Positions 26,634 through 36,141 of a stretch of DNA of 64,000 nucleotides are shown piece by piece. Position 1 is the stretch's first letter; the number at the start of each line of letters is the position of its first letter. The notes under the pieces are model-generated. The model made no database searches, was not told the DNA's origin, and was given only the letters and a program-made list of their open reading frames with translations. Position numbers and translations under genes: made by a program. Source of the stretch: Zavarzinella sp. (GTDB taxonomy: Bacteria > Planctomycetota > Planctomycetia > Gemmatales > Gemmataceae); NCBI GenBank assembly GCA_041399155.1, contig JAWKTI010000007.1:186001-250000 (forward strand). Direction: 5' to 3'.

Positions 26634-29495
26634 GTGGACAAATTCTCCTGGCGAATTGGTGGTTGGGCATTCTGTTGCTTCTTCTGGGTGGCACTTGTCG
26701 CTCCTGCGGCAGATCGCATCCACGAAAACAGCTTTTCCGGGAAACGTGTCAGCTTCATTCGTGGTGCGGAAAACGTCAAGCTCACTGAAAAGACGCACGA
26801 GCTTTCCGAAACACGCACCCGCAGCTTGCCCACCTCGGAACATATTGTGGTCAGCACCATTGTGAATCGTGCGGGGGGCACCTACGCCTATTACTATTAC
26901 CCCACGCCGAAAGCATTGGTCAGCGAAGAACTGACTGCCGCACTGTGGGTGCATTCCAACAAACCGGGAGTACGGTTACTGATGCGGCTGGTGCTGCCCA
27001 AAGAACGCAACCCAAACCGCATTGAAGAACCACTGACCACGGTAGTGCAGGTGGATACCTACAAAGGACCGGCAGGGGGCTGGCAACGCCTGACCTTGCG
27101 TCGGCCACTGGACCTGTTGCAGGCGGAAAAAACGGCTCTGCAACTGAAACTGAAAAAGCCCATCGACACCACTGGTGCGTACGTCGATCAATTGCTTTTG
27201 GATCTGCATACTGGCCCAGGCGAAACCGAAGTCTATCTGGATAATCTGGAAATCTCGCCAGTGGAATCAGAGCCAATTGTCAAGGATCCGAAAATCAACC
27301 CACCTGTGAAGACCCATCTGGCAATCCCGGTGGCGTTTGATCGCAATCGGATTCTGGTGGGCAATAAGCAGTTTCTGCCCAGGTTTATCCGTTATACTGG
27401 TATCCCACTGTCGGTGATCCATGCTTCGGGCATGAATTCACTTTATGTGGATGGCACCGCACCGAAAGATGTGCTGGAAAACGCGATCAACAACTATCAG
27501 TTCTGGCTGATTGCGAATCTGGCCCCTCTGATGCCAAAGGAAAACCCCCGCGTGCCGGGTGTGCTGATGGCCAACGATACCGATACGCTCATTGGGGCAA
27601 TCAGCAAGTTCCAATCGCTCGATGGCGTGCTCTACTGGGACCTGGGATCACTGGAAAAGAAGGATCTCTCTTCCGTGATTACCACCACCGAAGCGATTCG
27701 ACGTGCCGACCCACTGCGACCGATTGCGGGCGATATCTGGGATGGCAACGAATCTTTTTCCAGTGCATTGAATTTGACAGGCTTTCACCGGATGCCCCTT
27801 CATAGCACAATGGAGCTGGATAATTATGCTCAATGGATGCAGGAAAGACAACGCCTGGCAATTGGTTCGCGATTTTCCTGGACGTGGATACAAACCCACA
27901 TGCCGGAACATCAGTTGCGAATGCTCTACCAGAAAGGCAGCGATGATCGATTTGACCATCCTGTGGGGCCCGCACCCGAACAGATTCGCCTGCTGACTTA
28001 TCTGGCAGTGGCGAACGGCATGAAGGGATTGGGCTTCTGGTCCGATCGCTTTCTTGGAGATGCCTTAACCGGCAAGAGCCGCATGCTGCAACTGGCACTG
28101 CTCAATCAGGAATTGGAAATGCTGCAGCCAGTGCTGCTGACTGCGAATGGTCGCCCGGAATGGATTACCACTTCTGATCCAAATGTACGTGCGGCAGTGA
28201 TCCGCAGTCCGAAAGGAATTCTGGTGCTGCCAATCTGGATTGGTAGTGGTTCGCAGTGCGTGCCACCTCAGGGGGCAGTGAAGAACCTGAAAATTGTGGT
28301 GCCACAAGTGCCCGATGGCACCGCACCGTGGGAAATAACGCCTGTGCGTGTGCAATCAATCCACGCAAACACCCGCGTGGTACCAGGTGGGATGGAAGTT
28401 ACCATTGCAGAATTCGATCTGACCAGCCTGGTGGTATTTACCGGCGACCTGCAAACAGGTGGCTGGATTGAAAACTGGCAGAACCATACGAAACGGATTC
28501 GTTCCCACGCTGCATCGTGGGCGTGCGATCTGGCAGAAGAACAATATCGGCAGACGGTGTTCACCCACGAATTGTTAAAGGGGCGGGCACCAAAGGTAGA
28601 AAAGGCGGAGTATCTGTTGCATGATGCCTACAAGCGATTGTTGCAGGCTCAGCGGGATCGCCAGGGTGGCAACGATGAATCGGCCTATCTGGAAGCGATG
28701 CGTGTGCTGCGGCCATTGCGGGTATTGCAGAGAATATATTGGGACGATGCCACTGCCAGCACCACGTATGCGGGGGCTAGTCCGTTTGCCATCAGTTATC
28801 ACACGCTGCCACAGCACTGGGAGTTGGCCCGGCAGGTATATGCCAGCGAAACTGGACAGAACCTGTTGCCCACCGGGAACTTTGACCATCTGCTCCCACG
28901 TGGGAAAGAAATTGATGTCAAAGATTTGATAGGTTGGGAGGTGCAACAACTTACCAACGATCCAGTAGTGATGCGTGCTTCGCTGATCGAGGCTTCCAGT
29001 GTTGAAGACCCAAAACCAGTTCGCGATACCACGCGATTGCCTTATGATCCTACCAGTCCGTTGAAGAAATCGTTCCCACCAGAAGACCCCCGGCCTAACC
29101 TGGGGCAAACGGTGCTGAAGTTGGAGATGCTGCCCAAGCCCGTGCCGAAGGTGGAAGGTGAAGACCCACCTTACGAACCATTGGCACTGGATAAATCGTT
29201 TCTTTCGGTCACTTCACCGGAAATTCGCCACGCACCTGGACAGTGGGTGCGAATCACCGGCTGGATGAAGATACCCGCAGGTATCCGTGCCAGTGCGGAT
29301 GGAGCAATGATCTACGATTCTGTCGGTGGGGAAACGCTGGCAGTCCGCCAACGCGGGCCATCCACCTGGAAGAAATTTGTGCTATACCGCCAGGTGCCAG
29401 CAAATGGTTCGATCCGAGTGCGCCTGGCACTGACGGGCATGGGAACCGCCTACTTCGACCAGATTCAGGTAGAACCCCTGATCTTCCGAAAGTAG
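26634..29495 (+). CDS. Large exported protein of unknown function, glycosidase-like central region
   Basis: The protein has about 953 residues. The first 30 residues form a signal peptide (WAFCCFFWVALVAPAAD). An N-terminal beta-rich domain (about 50-230) resembles a carbohydrate-binding module (LDNLEISPVE). The middle (about 240-560) has a TIM-barrel feel, with GVLYWDLGSLEK and RFSWTWIQTH. A beta domain and another sandwich-like domain (about 850-953) follow. I know no exact family; a polysaccharide role is inference. GTG 26634 with GGAG upstream is preferred over GTG 26610, but both are possible. Confidence 0.7.
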   Translation: MDKFSWRIGGWAFCCFFWVALVAPAADRIHENSFSGKRVSFIRGAENVKLTEKTHELSETRTRSLPTSEHIVVSTIVNRAGGTYAYYYYPTPKALVSEELTAALWVHSNKPGVRLLMRLVLPKERNPNRIEEPLTTVVQVDTYKGPAGGWQRLTLRRPLDLLQAEKTALQLKLKKPIDTTGAYVDQLLLDLHTGPGETEVYLDNLEISPVESEPIVKDPKINPPVKTHLAIPVAFDRNRILVGNKQFLPRFIRYTGIPLSVIHASGMNSLYVDGTAPKDVLENAINNYQFWLIANLAPLMPKENPRVPGVLMANDTDTLIGAISKFQSLDGVLYWDLGSLEKKDLSSVITTTEAIRRADPLRPIAGDIWDGNESFSSALNLTGFHRMPLHSTMELDNYAQWMQERQRLAIGSRFSWTWIQTHMPEHQLRMLYQKGSDDRFDHPVGPAPEQIRLLTYLAVANGMKGLGFWSDRFLGDALTGKSRMLQLALLNQELEMLQPVLLTANGRPEWITTSDPNVRAAVIRSPKGILVLPIWIGSGSQCVPPQGAVKNLKIVVPQVPDGTAPWEITPVRVQSIHANTRVVPGGMEVTIAEFDLTSLVVFTGDLQTGGWIENWQNHTKRIRSHAASWACDLAEEQYRQTVFTHELLKGRAPKVEKAEYLLHDAYKRLLQAQRDRQGGNDESAYLEAMRVLRPLRVLQRIYWDDATASTTYAGASPFAISYHTLPQHWELARQVYASETGQNLLPTGNFDHLLPRGKEIDVKDLIGWEVQQLTNDPVVMRASLIEASSVEDPKPVRDTTRLPYDPTSPLKKSFPPEDPRPNLGQTVLKLEMLPKPVPKVEGEDPPYEPLALDKSFLSVTSPEIRHAPGQWVRITGWMKIPAGIRASADGAMIYDSVGGETLAVRQRGPSTWKKFVLYRQVPANGSIRVRLALTGMGTAYFDQIQVEPLIFRK

Positions 29496-29970
29496 CGGCA
29501 CCACGGATCCTCGACCGGAAAGTGGCGTGTCTCCCACAGGAATAAATACGCGCGGGTTTCGAGTAATTGTGATTATGGCTGTTTAATGCTTATTGTCTTT
29601 TGGCCCTGAAGGGGCCATTCTGTCAGCCCAGGGTGAGCGAAGCGAGCCCTGGGAAAAGAATTTACCATACCCGCGGCCCTGAAGGGGCCGTTCAAAATGG
29701 GTCTAAGTTCTGATTAAATCTGTTTGATTCATCACTTCGAATTTGAACGGCCCCTACAGGGCCGAAGATTTTTTGTGTATGTTACCCAGGGCTCGCTTCG
29801 CTCACCCTGGGCTGGTAGAATCGACACCTTCAGTGTCGAAGACAATTCAAGCAAGTGCAAGAGTTGCAGAACTAAAAAATGATACCGGCAATTAAACTGT
29901 GACAAAGCACGATAGAAGATTTTTCGGTCAATTAAATCGCACGACTCCTAATCGCTTAAACCTTTATTAG
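29496..29970. repeat. Nested REP-like palindrome cluster
   Basis: The layout is A-B-B'-A'. The outer arms (29624-29653 and 29785-29814) form a perfect 30-bp inverted repeat, and each arm can fold on itself. The inner arms (29674-29696 and 29742-29764) match at 22 of 23 bases. A separate GGCCCTGAAGGGGCC lies at 29602-29616 and a hairpin TCGACAC-cttca-GTGTCGA at 29821-29839. No gene is present. Confidence 0.85.
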
Positions 29971-30720
29971 TCATCCGTGGTGCTGAATACGGTACAGAGA
30001 GCCTTGCAGTCGGATACCACCTGGTTCACCTGCTTTCACCACCGATTGTTCATAGCGGAAGCCATTTCTCACCAGAGTTTCCCGAAAAAAGCCTGCGGGC
30101 GTGCGATCCTGATCGGTGAATAATGCGATCCCACCTGGGGCGAGCATTACTTTCAGCAGCCCCACCAGTGGTTCAATATTCCGCATTTCGTAAGTCAGAT
30201 CTGCCCCCAGAATCACCGAAAACTGCTGATCGGGCCATGGGAAACGCCAATCGAGTGGTTTTGTCTGAAAATCGAACAGTTTATTTTTTCTGGCGTTCTG
30301 CTCAACAAACTTCAGTGGTGCCAGATCGTAGTCGGTGAAAGTGACATGCAGACCGCACGCCAAGGCGGTCAGACCTGGGATTCCCAGGCCGCACCCCAGC
30401 TCCAGGGCATGTAGTTTGTTCTCTTTATGGGGGAAACGAGACCAGTCTTCTTTGGCAACAGATTTCGCCAGCATGCGGCTGGCAGGCCACAAATCGGCCC
30501 AGTAAGGCATGTAATCGTCCACTTCGTGGGCCGCACGCACCAGCGGGTCGTCCAGCAGTTCATATGAATCGGCGGGGCGGGTGATGTGAAAGCGAAATCG
30601 ATCGATGATGACGATCTCGGTGGTATGTTCACTGATCGCTGCTGCTGGCGTTTCCACAATCTGTGGTTCAGTGGGGGTGGGTTCCGGCTTATTGCCGGGT
30701 GCATCATAACGTAAACGCAT
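29971..30720 (-). CDS. Class I SAM-dependent methyltransferase (METTL21/Nnt1-like)
   Basis: The protein has 249 residues. The SAM-binding motif is LELGCGLGIPGL, preceded by PYWADLWPASRML, a hallmark of the Methyltransf_16 (lysine or N-terminal protein methyltransferase) family. The motif II-like strand FSVILGADLTYE follows. A Pro/Glu-rich, likely disordered extension covers the first 30 residues. It is the last gene of a leftward run with the transglutaminase, with no gap to the preceding small gene, so translation is probably coupled. The substrate is unknown. Confidence 0.82.
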   Translation of the reverse strand: MRLRYDAPGNKPEPTPTEPQIVETPAAAISEHTTEIVIIDRFRFHITRPADSYELLDDPLVRAAHEVDDYMPYWADLWPASRMLAKSVAKEDWSRFPHKENKLHALELGCGLGIPGLTALACGLHVTFTDYDLAPLKFVEQNARKNKLFDFQTKPLDWRFPWPDQQFSVILGADLTYEMRNIEPLVGLLKVMLAPGGIALFTDQDRTPAGFFRETLVRNGFRYEQSVVKAGEPGGIRLQGSLYRIQHHG

Positions 30721-30957
30721 TCAAGAACCGTTTGCAGAAATCACTTGTGGTGTATGTCCCATTGCCCGCAATTCTTCCACGACGGCCTGCACGCGACCAG
30801 GCCGCACCAGCAGCACACGGTCTGTTAATCGCCCTGCAACATCCAGTTGCAGTTTTTTGCGGGTCAGAATCTCTTCTACCAGCACTGGGTCGGAGGTGAC
30901 CACTAACGACACGCGACGATGAACTTTCGCAGGGATTCGATTACCAGGTTGAGCCAC
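30721..30957 (-). CDS. Small protein of unknown function in transglutaminase operon
   Basis: The protein has 78 residues and is basic with a Val/Leu-rich pattern (VSLVVTSDPVLVEEILTRKKL; RVQAVVEELRAMGH) that suggests a compact alpha/beta fold. The start is chosen at GTG 30957 with GAGG seven bases upstream; a TTG at 30969 overlaps the upstream stop. It sits between the transglutaminase and the methyltransferase genes, without gaps, which argues that it is real. No family was recognised. Confidence 0.62.
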   Translation of the reverse strand: MAQPGNRIPAKVHRRVSLVVTSDPVLVEEILTRKKLQLDVAGRLTDRVLLVRPGRVQAVVEELRAMGHTPQVISANGS

Positions 30958-30965
30958 AAGATACC

Positions 30966-33245
30966 TCAAAGAAGTCGACGGAAAGCAGCCAATTCGTTGA
31001 TCAGGGTGGCTTCCAGTGCAGGATCACCGGGCAGGTCGCCAAAGCGGTTCCGGTAGTAGTATTCTACCACCCGCAGGGGAAGTGATGCAACTTCGGCCGT
31101 AAAATTCGGTTGCAACAGGAGTTGTGCCCGCACCGCGAACTCATGCCAGGTTTCCCCGGGTTCGATTTCGACATTGGCGGATCGCAGGATTTTTGCCATT
31201 TCCAGCACATAGTTTGGCAGTTTGGGATAACGGTGTTTGAGTTTTTGTCGGCGGCGAAACTGAACAAAATAAAGTCCATAAATGATGGCGGCAATCGCTG
31301 CAAGCACCACCCAGCCCGATTTGTCCACCACCCAGGTACGGAACTCGCCCCACGCCTTGGTGCGGGATTCCCGATCATAGGTCAGCACCAGCATCTGCAG
31401 CAATTCTTCACCTGCACGCCGTGTCTGTGCCAGAAATCCACCTGATTGCGTTTGAGGGTTGCCTGCATCCCCACCTGGTGTGGGTTCAAGCGTTGCCCAT
31501 GCGAAGGGAGGGTATTGCACCGGGCGGCCTTCGCGATCACGCAAATTGGCATACTGTGGGTGTAACGGCAGAAATTTTGCATCCCCACGATAAGGCACCA
31601 GGATTTCCACCCAGGCGTGGGCATGTTCGCCACGAACTTCGTATCGACCGGGAGCTTTTTCTTCACATCCCAGGTAACCCATGACGACTCTGCTGGGAAT
31701 ACCAATTGATCGCACCATCAGGGCAAGGGATGATGCGAACCGCTGGCAATGGCCAGACTTGGAATTGAGCAGAAAGTCCATGATCGGATCAATCTTCCTG
31801 TCTGTACGAGTCAGATCGAGGGTGTAACGATAATCTCCCGCTGTGGACAGGTATGTGCTAAGCGCAGATGATATTTCCAGCCAGTCTTCAGGGTTCGGTC
31901 GTTCGCGGATGCGACTGACAGTGCCAGCCGACAGTTTTCCCTCCTGAGCAAGTTTTTCCAGAAGATTGATGGTGAATGGCTTCAACTCTTTAAGCGAATT
32001 CGGAATCGTCAGGAACATGTTGAACCGTGAGTTGATATCGAATCGGAAGGGGGTGCTCAATGCGGACGGCTGGTAAACCCACGATTGCTTATAGTTTTTG
32101 GTCGATTGACTGAATGTGCGTACGGGGCCACGAAAAGAACCGTCCTGTGCCTGAATCCAGTTGGAAAAGCGATTCAGCCGAACCCCACCCACTGGGCTTG
32201 GCTGGCCGGGAACCCAGTACACCGGACTTGCCAGTGGGTATGGGGTTTCATCTTCGGTCAGCATATTAAATGTCAACACGCGGGAATTCGGGCCGAGATC
32301 AGCTAATGTTGCAGGTTGAGGTTTATCCAGATCAGGTGTGGGGTTGTGCACCCGATCAATGATGTTGATTGTGGGTATCCGGGCGGGTTGCCAGGTACCA
32401 TCATCATATTTGCTTAGCTCTGAAACTCGCCAGCGCATGTCCGGTGGCAGGTCCGAAATGGGATTGCCCTGCCTGTCCTGCACCGTCACTTCGAAGACCG
32501 GGTCGCGGTTCAACGATACAGAGCCAGTGCTGTTCAGATTCACTGGCCCATCTGTGATGCCTGTTGTCATCTGGCCACGGGTATTCATTCCCAGTTGCCA
32601 GCTATTGGGTGCTCGTGGGGTCAGCCAGAACAAGGGGACCGCCACCAGCAGCGCCAGCCCAAACGATTTGGCCACGGAACCTACCATGCTGATTTTCTGC
32701 CCACTGCTGCGAATTTCGGCTGCTGATTCGACACCTGCTTCACGTAACAGGTGGAAAGAGCGTAACGAACCGACCAGTACGAACAGGTAGATCAGTACCA
32801 CCAGCAGGAAAATGCCATCCTGGGCCATCGCACAGGCTAATGCCACCGTCAGCATGCTCAGCCCAAACATCGCCCAGTAGTCGCCCATGTGCTTGGGACG
32901 AAACATTTTCATTGGCAGCAACAGCACCAGTACAGGTGCGACAAATGGCAGATAGCTGGCGGGCCAGGGGAGAATTTCGCCAAGACCGGTGGGTGGGCGT
33001 AAGGTCAGTTGCCATAATGCCCACAATCCGAGCAGTCCAAACAAAACAAAGCCCACAATATTGGCATTTTTCAGGCTGAGTTCGAAACGACCTTCCATGA
33101 AATAAGCAATTCCGAGCAGTATCATCGAAATGATGCAGGCCACTGGTATATCAATCAGCAGGTCCGACCCTGATACCATGATTGCAAACACTGCCAGCAT
33201 CAGGGTAAGATACATACCTGTGCGAAAGGTTCGAAGTAACGGCAT
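30966..33245 (-). CDS. TgpA-like membrane protein with transglutaminase core domain
   Basis: The protein has 759 residues. About seven transmembrane segments lie in the first 210 residues, followed by an extracytoplasmic region. The transglutaminase-like core has Cys in GHCQRFASSLALMVRS (about 499) and His in GEHAHAWVEI (about 543). One more membrane helix (about 645-665) and a cytoplasmic tail end the protein. This DUF3488-TgpA architecture is known for a periplasmic transglutaminase of unknown substrate. It leads the operon with the small protein and methyltransferase; MoxR-like ATPase or DUF58 partners, often nearby, are absent here. Confidence 0.9.
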   Translation of the reverse strand: MPLLRTFRTGMYLTLMLAVFAIMVSGSDLLIDIPVACIISMILLGIAYFMEGRFELSLKNANIVGFVLFGLLGLWALWQLTLRPPTGLGEILPWPASYLPFVAPVLVLLLPMKMFRPKHMGDYWAMFGLSMLTVALACAMAQDGIFLLVVLIYLFVLVGSLRSFHLLREAGVESAAEIRSSGQKISMVGSVAKSFGLALLVAVPLFWLTPRAPNSWQLGMNTRGQMTTGITDGPVNLNSTGSVSLNRDPVFEVTVQDRQGNPISDLPPDMRWRVSELSKYDDGTWQPARIPTINIIDRVHNPTPDLDKPQPATLADLGPNSRVLTFNMLTEDETPYPLASPVYWVPGQPSPVGGVRLNRFSNWIQAQDGSFRGPVRTFSQSTKNYKQSWVYQPSALSTPFRFDINSRFNMFLTIPNSLKELKPFTINLLEKLAQEGKLSAGTVSRIRERPNPEDWLEISSALSTYLSTAGDYRYTLDLTRTDRKIDPIMDFLLNSKSGHCQRFASSLALMVRSIGIPSRVVMGYLGCEEKAPGRYEVRGEHAHAWVEILVPYRGDAKFLPLHPQYANLRDREGRPVQYPPFAWATLEPTPGGDAGNPQTQSGGFLAQTRRAGEELLQMLVLTYDRESRTKAWGEFRTWVVDKSGWVVLAAIAAIIYGLYFVQFRRRQKLKHRYPKLPNYVLEMAKILRSANVEIEPGETWHEFAVRAQLLLQPNFTAEVASLPLRVVEYYYRNRFGDLPGDPALEATLINELAAFRRLL

Positions 33246-33472
33246 GCAGACTCTTCCTTCGTGGTGCAGTGCGACAAGACCATTTTAGTGCAATTCGCGT
33301 GATTTGTCAGATTCCTGAAGTTGTCTGGTGGTGCAGTCGAAAGCCGGAATGCTGAAAAGTGGCAGAAGGTAAACCAAGTTCATTTTGTAAATCGAAGTTT
33401 TTTATTGCAGCAGGCAGGTCTGTTCAGCGGATCAATTTTGCCTTCAATTCGCTGATCATCAGATCCAGCTCT

Positions 33473-34375
33473 TCAAGTGATTTCTTCTGCAACTCTTCTG
33501 TAGAAGTGAATGGCAAACCAAGAACTTCCTAAAAAAGCTTGAATCTGGCCAATTCTTTGCCCAAAATTTGTGCCCCGCTCTTCGCCTTTTTTCAGGCCCC
33601 GCTCTTCGCCGATTTTGATCCCTTCTTGTTTCGCAAGTCTTTCAAATGACGTTACATATGGCATTTGATTCTCCCTCATCATCTCATTTCGAACTTTGGT
33701 AAAGTCTTCTGCAAGCTCTTCTGGTAATTCTAGCAGCCAGTCGAGCAGGCGCATGATACCCCAGACTTCATCGGAAGTTAAATTCCGCTCAATCAGTTGC
33801 CGCATGAGGCGGGCTTTATCGTCAAAGCGTAATCTGACATCACCGTGGGAGATCAAAATGCGGATGCTGGCTGCCACGACCAGCCCGACGGGACTGCTGT
33901 GCGTCGTCAATTCGTCCAGTCTTTCGGCGTAATCGAGCAGTTTGACCGAATTAAACACGAACTCATTGTGCGTCCCTTTACAGCTCAAAACATCACGATC
34001 TACACGCCAATTTGGGCTCTCATCGGCCAGAATGGCAAAACTAGAGACGTTCAGGCCGTATTTTTGGCGAATACGCCAGTAATATTCCGCCATGCGTGCG
34101 GGAAATCGCTCATCCTGTTGTGCCTGAACCTCAAAATGGACAAAAATGGTCACCGTTTGGCCGGAGTGCTCTAAATCGTAGACCTCAAAAAGGGCATCAG
34201 CACGCACCATGCCCGCTTCGGAATCGGGCAGCAACGTGCGTAATTCGGTATCGAGCGAGCGAAAACCTCTCGCCCAGTCAAACGTGGGGTGCCACTGTGG
34301 GAAGAGAATCTGGAAAATATCAGGTAGATAGTTTTCCAGCGTCTCTTTCCAGGGGGAATCAAATTCGCGTGTCAT
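33473..34375 (-). CDS. Rpn/PD-(D/E)XK nuclease-family protein, frameshifted C-terminus
   Basis: The protein has 300 residues in the intact frame. The N-terminal part resembles the Rpn recombination-promoting nuclease/putative transposase family: D in RADALFEV and the acidic VHFEVQAQQDERF strand fit a PD-(D/E)XK core. A charged repeat with GEERG units follows near residue 250. The last 20 residues are not family-like. Removing one G at 33528-33529 would let the frame read on as AFLEVLGLPFTSTEELQKKS and so on to a stop at 33424, the usual family tail. This is a recent frameshift or a sequencing error. Confidence 0.72.
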   Translation of the reverse strand: MTREFDSPWKETLENYLPDIFQILFPQWHPTFDWARGFRSLDTELRTLLPDSEAGMVRADALFEVYDLEHSGQTVTIFVHFEVQAQQDERFPARMAEYYWRIRQKYGLNVSSFAILADESPNWRVDRDVLSCKGTHNEFVFNSVKLLDYAERLDELTTHSSPVGLVVAASIRILISHGDVRLRFDDKARLMRQLIERNLTSDEVWGIMRLLDWLLELPEELAEDFTKVRNEMMRENQMPYVTSFERLAKQEGIKIGEERGLKKGEERGTNFGQRIGQIQAFLGSSWFAIHFYRRVAEEIT

Positions 34376-34456
34376 CGGTGGGGCCTTCGAGAACGATTTT
34401 CAGCTCATCTTACCTGATTTTAACTTGCGCACGCACGATAAAACTCTAAGTCAGAT

Positions 34457-34834
34457 TCACTCGGGGAGTTCGCTTGGGCTGATCCCCACATCGACAATGC
34501 TGCAGGCGGCAACAACATTCAGGCCCAGTTCCAGACCACGTGCGACCACTTCGGGGCCATCCGCCCCTGGGTTCAGCCAGACTTCCCCCACGGTTTTGGT
34601 GGCAATCTGCTCCATTACTTTCACCCCCACGCTGGGTGGGAGGTAAACACTGACACGATCCAGTCGCTCGGTGGGCACATTTTCTATCGAAGAAAAGCAC
34701 GCCTGCCCTTCCACCGTGGTTTCACGTGGGTGCACCGGATAAACATCGTAACCCACTTGCAGGTAAGCTCTTACGCATTTGTTGCCAAATTTTGTCCGAT
34801 CATTGCTCGCACCAATGACAGCGATGGAAGGCAT
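34457..34834 (-). CDS. CoA-binding domain protein (YccU-like)
   Basis: The protein has 125 residues and forms a single Rossmann-like CoA-binding domain: PSIAVIGASNDRTKFGN at the start, VYPVHPRETTVEG after the second strand, and LNPGADGPEV near residue 85. This is typical of the CoA_binding_2 family, which has no established cellular role. The start is ATG 34834 with GGAGAG upstream; the frame upstream offers only a TTG. It lies 112 bases after csrA on the same strand. Confidence 0.88.
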   Translation of the reverse strand: MPSIAVIGASNDRTKFGNKCVRAYLQVGYDVYPVHPRETTVEGQACFSSIENVPTERLDRVSVYLPPSVGVKVMEQIATKTVGEVWLNPGADGPEVVARGLELGLNVVAACSIVDVGISPSELPE

Positions 34835-34946
34835 AGGTCTCTCCAATATGAGAAAAGAATGAAGATTCGCAGGGGAATAGTGTACTGACTGATATCACCA
34901 AAGGCGATTCAGCAAAAAGTGGTCGGAATTGGAAGCAGCAACGTGG

Positions 34947-35180
34947 TTAGTTGCTTTCCCCATCTTCCTGTGCGGTGGCAGTGATCGGCTTGGTAGCCTT
35001 TGCGTCATCAGTCAGTTTGACATCGTAGATCGCATTGTAAATTTCCTGCCGGTGCACCGAAACATCTCGTGGGGCAACAATCCCCAGACGCACCTTATCG
35101 CCACGGACTTCCACAATGGTCACCACAACATTGTTGTTAATGACGACACTTTCGTTTTTCTTTCGACTGAGCACTAACAT
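34947..35180 (-). CDS. csrA: CsrA, post-transcriptional regulator
   Basis: The protein has 77 residues starting MLVLSRKKNESVVI, the invariant CsrA N-terminus, with GDKVRLGIVAPRDVSVHRQEIY as the RNA-binding core. CsrA dimers bind GGA motifs in mRNA leaders and repress or stabilise translation. The tail beyond about residue 60 is a short acidic extension. GGGACGG precedes the ATG. A candidate promoter about 290 bases upstream implies a long leader. Confidence 0.95.
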   Translation of the reverse strand: MLVLSRKKNESVVINNNVVVTIVEVRGDKVRLGIVAPRDVSVHRQEIYNAIYDVKLTDDAKATKPITATAQEDGESN

Positions 35181-35637
35181 AATAACCGTCCCTTGAGAGT
35201 CTCAAGTTGCGTTCCTCTTGAAGTAACCAATCCAAGCAAATGTGCACACTTGCGCAGTATATTGCTGTCAACTCCCACACTATTACAACCCAATTCGCAG
35301 CGGAGTTCAAAGTCCGTTGCAACAGTCTGGGCAAACTGTCCGGTTTTTGCAGGCTGTTATTCCATAGTAGCCTGTGTGGCAAGTATCCGCCCAAAAACTG
35401 TCTACATATTAGACGCACTACAAGGATATTCGTTCAATGCAAGCGGATATTTTTGCGGTCTGACAATTTTATGTTAAAACAGAAATTAGAGCTTGTCAAT
35501 TACGTAAGTTCCCATTGCGCAAGAATTTAAGTCAACGGGTGCGTAATATCTGAATTCTGTGGGCAAGGCAGAAAATGAAAAATTACTAATAAAAAGAAAA
35601 ATTTGCTTGCAAAGTGAGGCCAATGGCCCGTTGGACA
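35181..35637. other. Long spacer between rpsI and csrA
   Basis: No gene was seen in this AT-rich region. It holds the candidate csrA promoter (35471-35499); the remaining 290 bases up to csrA would form an untranslated leader. Confidence 0.5.
35471..35499 (-). promoter_or_regulatory. Candidate sigma-70 promoter of csrA
   Basis: On the minus strand TTGACA (35494-35499) is followed by a 17-base spacer and TAACAT (35471-35476), four of six bases of the -10 consensus. It lies about 290 bases before the csrA start and points toward it. Confidence 0.5.
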
Positions 35638-36123
35638 TTAGCGTTTCGAGAACTGGAAGCTGCGGCGAGCGCCTTTGCGGCCATACTTTTTCCGTTCTTT
35701 CATGCGGCTGTCGCGAGTCAGGAAGCCTGAATCCCGTAATGTGCGGGAAACAGTGCCTTCGGAAGGAACAACTTCTGCACCTTCTTCAGTTTGTTCCACT
35801 GCTTTTGGCTCTGGAACTGGAAGATTCGGCAGATCTTTCCCTTCGAACATATCTTTGAGAGCACGTGCCAGGCCCTGGCAGATTGCTCCGGCCTGACCAG
35901 TGGTGCCACCACCCTGAACGTTGACAAATACATCCAGACTGTTCTGTTGCGACAGCAACGCAATCGGTCCAAGGACGGCGTTGCGATCCTTTAATTCTGC
36001 GAAGTAATCTTCGACCTTGCGGTCGTTGACCAGTACTTTCCCGGTACCTTCACAAACACGAACGCGGGCCACGGACGATTTCCGACGACCTGTGCCCCAG
36101 AAAAATGTTTTAGTTGATTTCAT
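35638..36123 (-). CDS. rpsI: 30S ribosomal protein S9 with internal insertion
   Basis: The protein has 161 residues. S9 hallmarks are FWGTGRRKSSVARV at the start, NVQGGGTTGQAGAI in the middle, and FLTRDSRMKERKKYGRKGAR with the terminal QFSKR. The usual length is about 130; the excess is a Pro/Glu-rich insertion (about residues 96-125) between the GQAGAI helix and the LTRD motif. It is cotranscribed with rplM, 18 bases upstream, the normal L13-S9 pair. Confidence 0.95.
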   Translation of the reverse strand: MKSTKTFFWGTGRRKSSVARVRVCEGTGKVLVNDRKVEDYFAELKDRNAVLGPIALLSQQNSLDVFVNVQGGGTTGQAGAICQGLARALKDMFEGKDLPNLPVPEPKAVEQTEEGAEVVPSEGTVSRTLRDSGFLTRDSRMKERKKYGRKGARRSFQFSKR

Positions 36124-36141
36124 AGGTCAAATTATGGTGGT

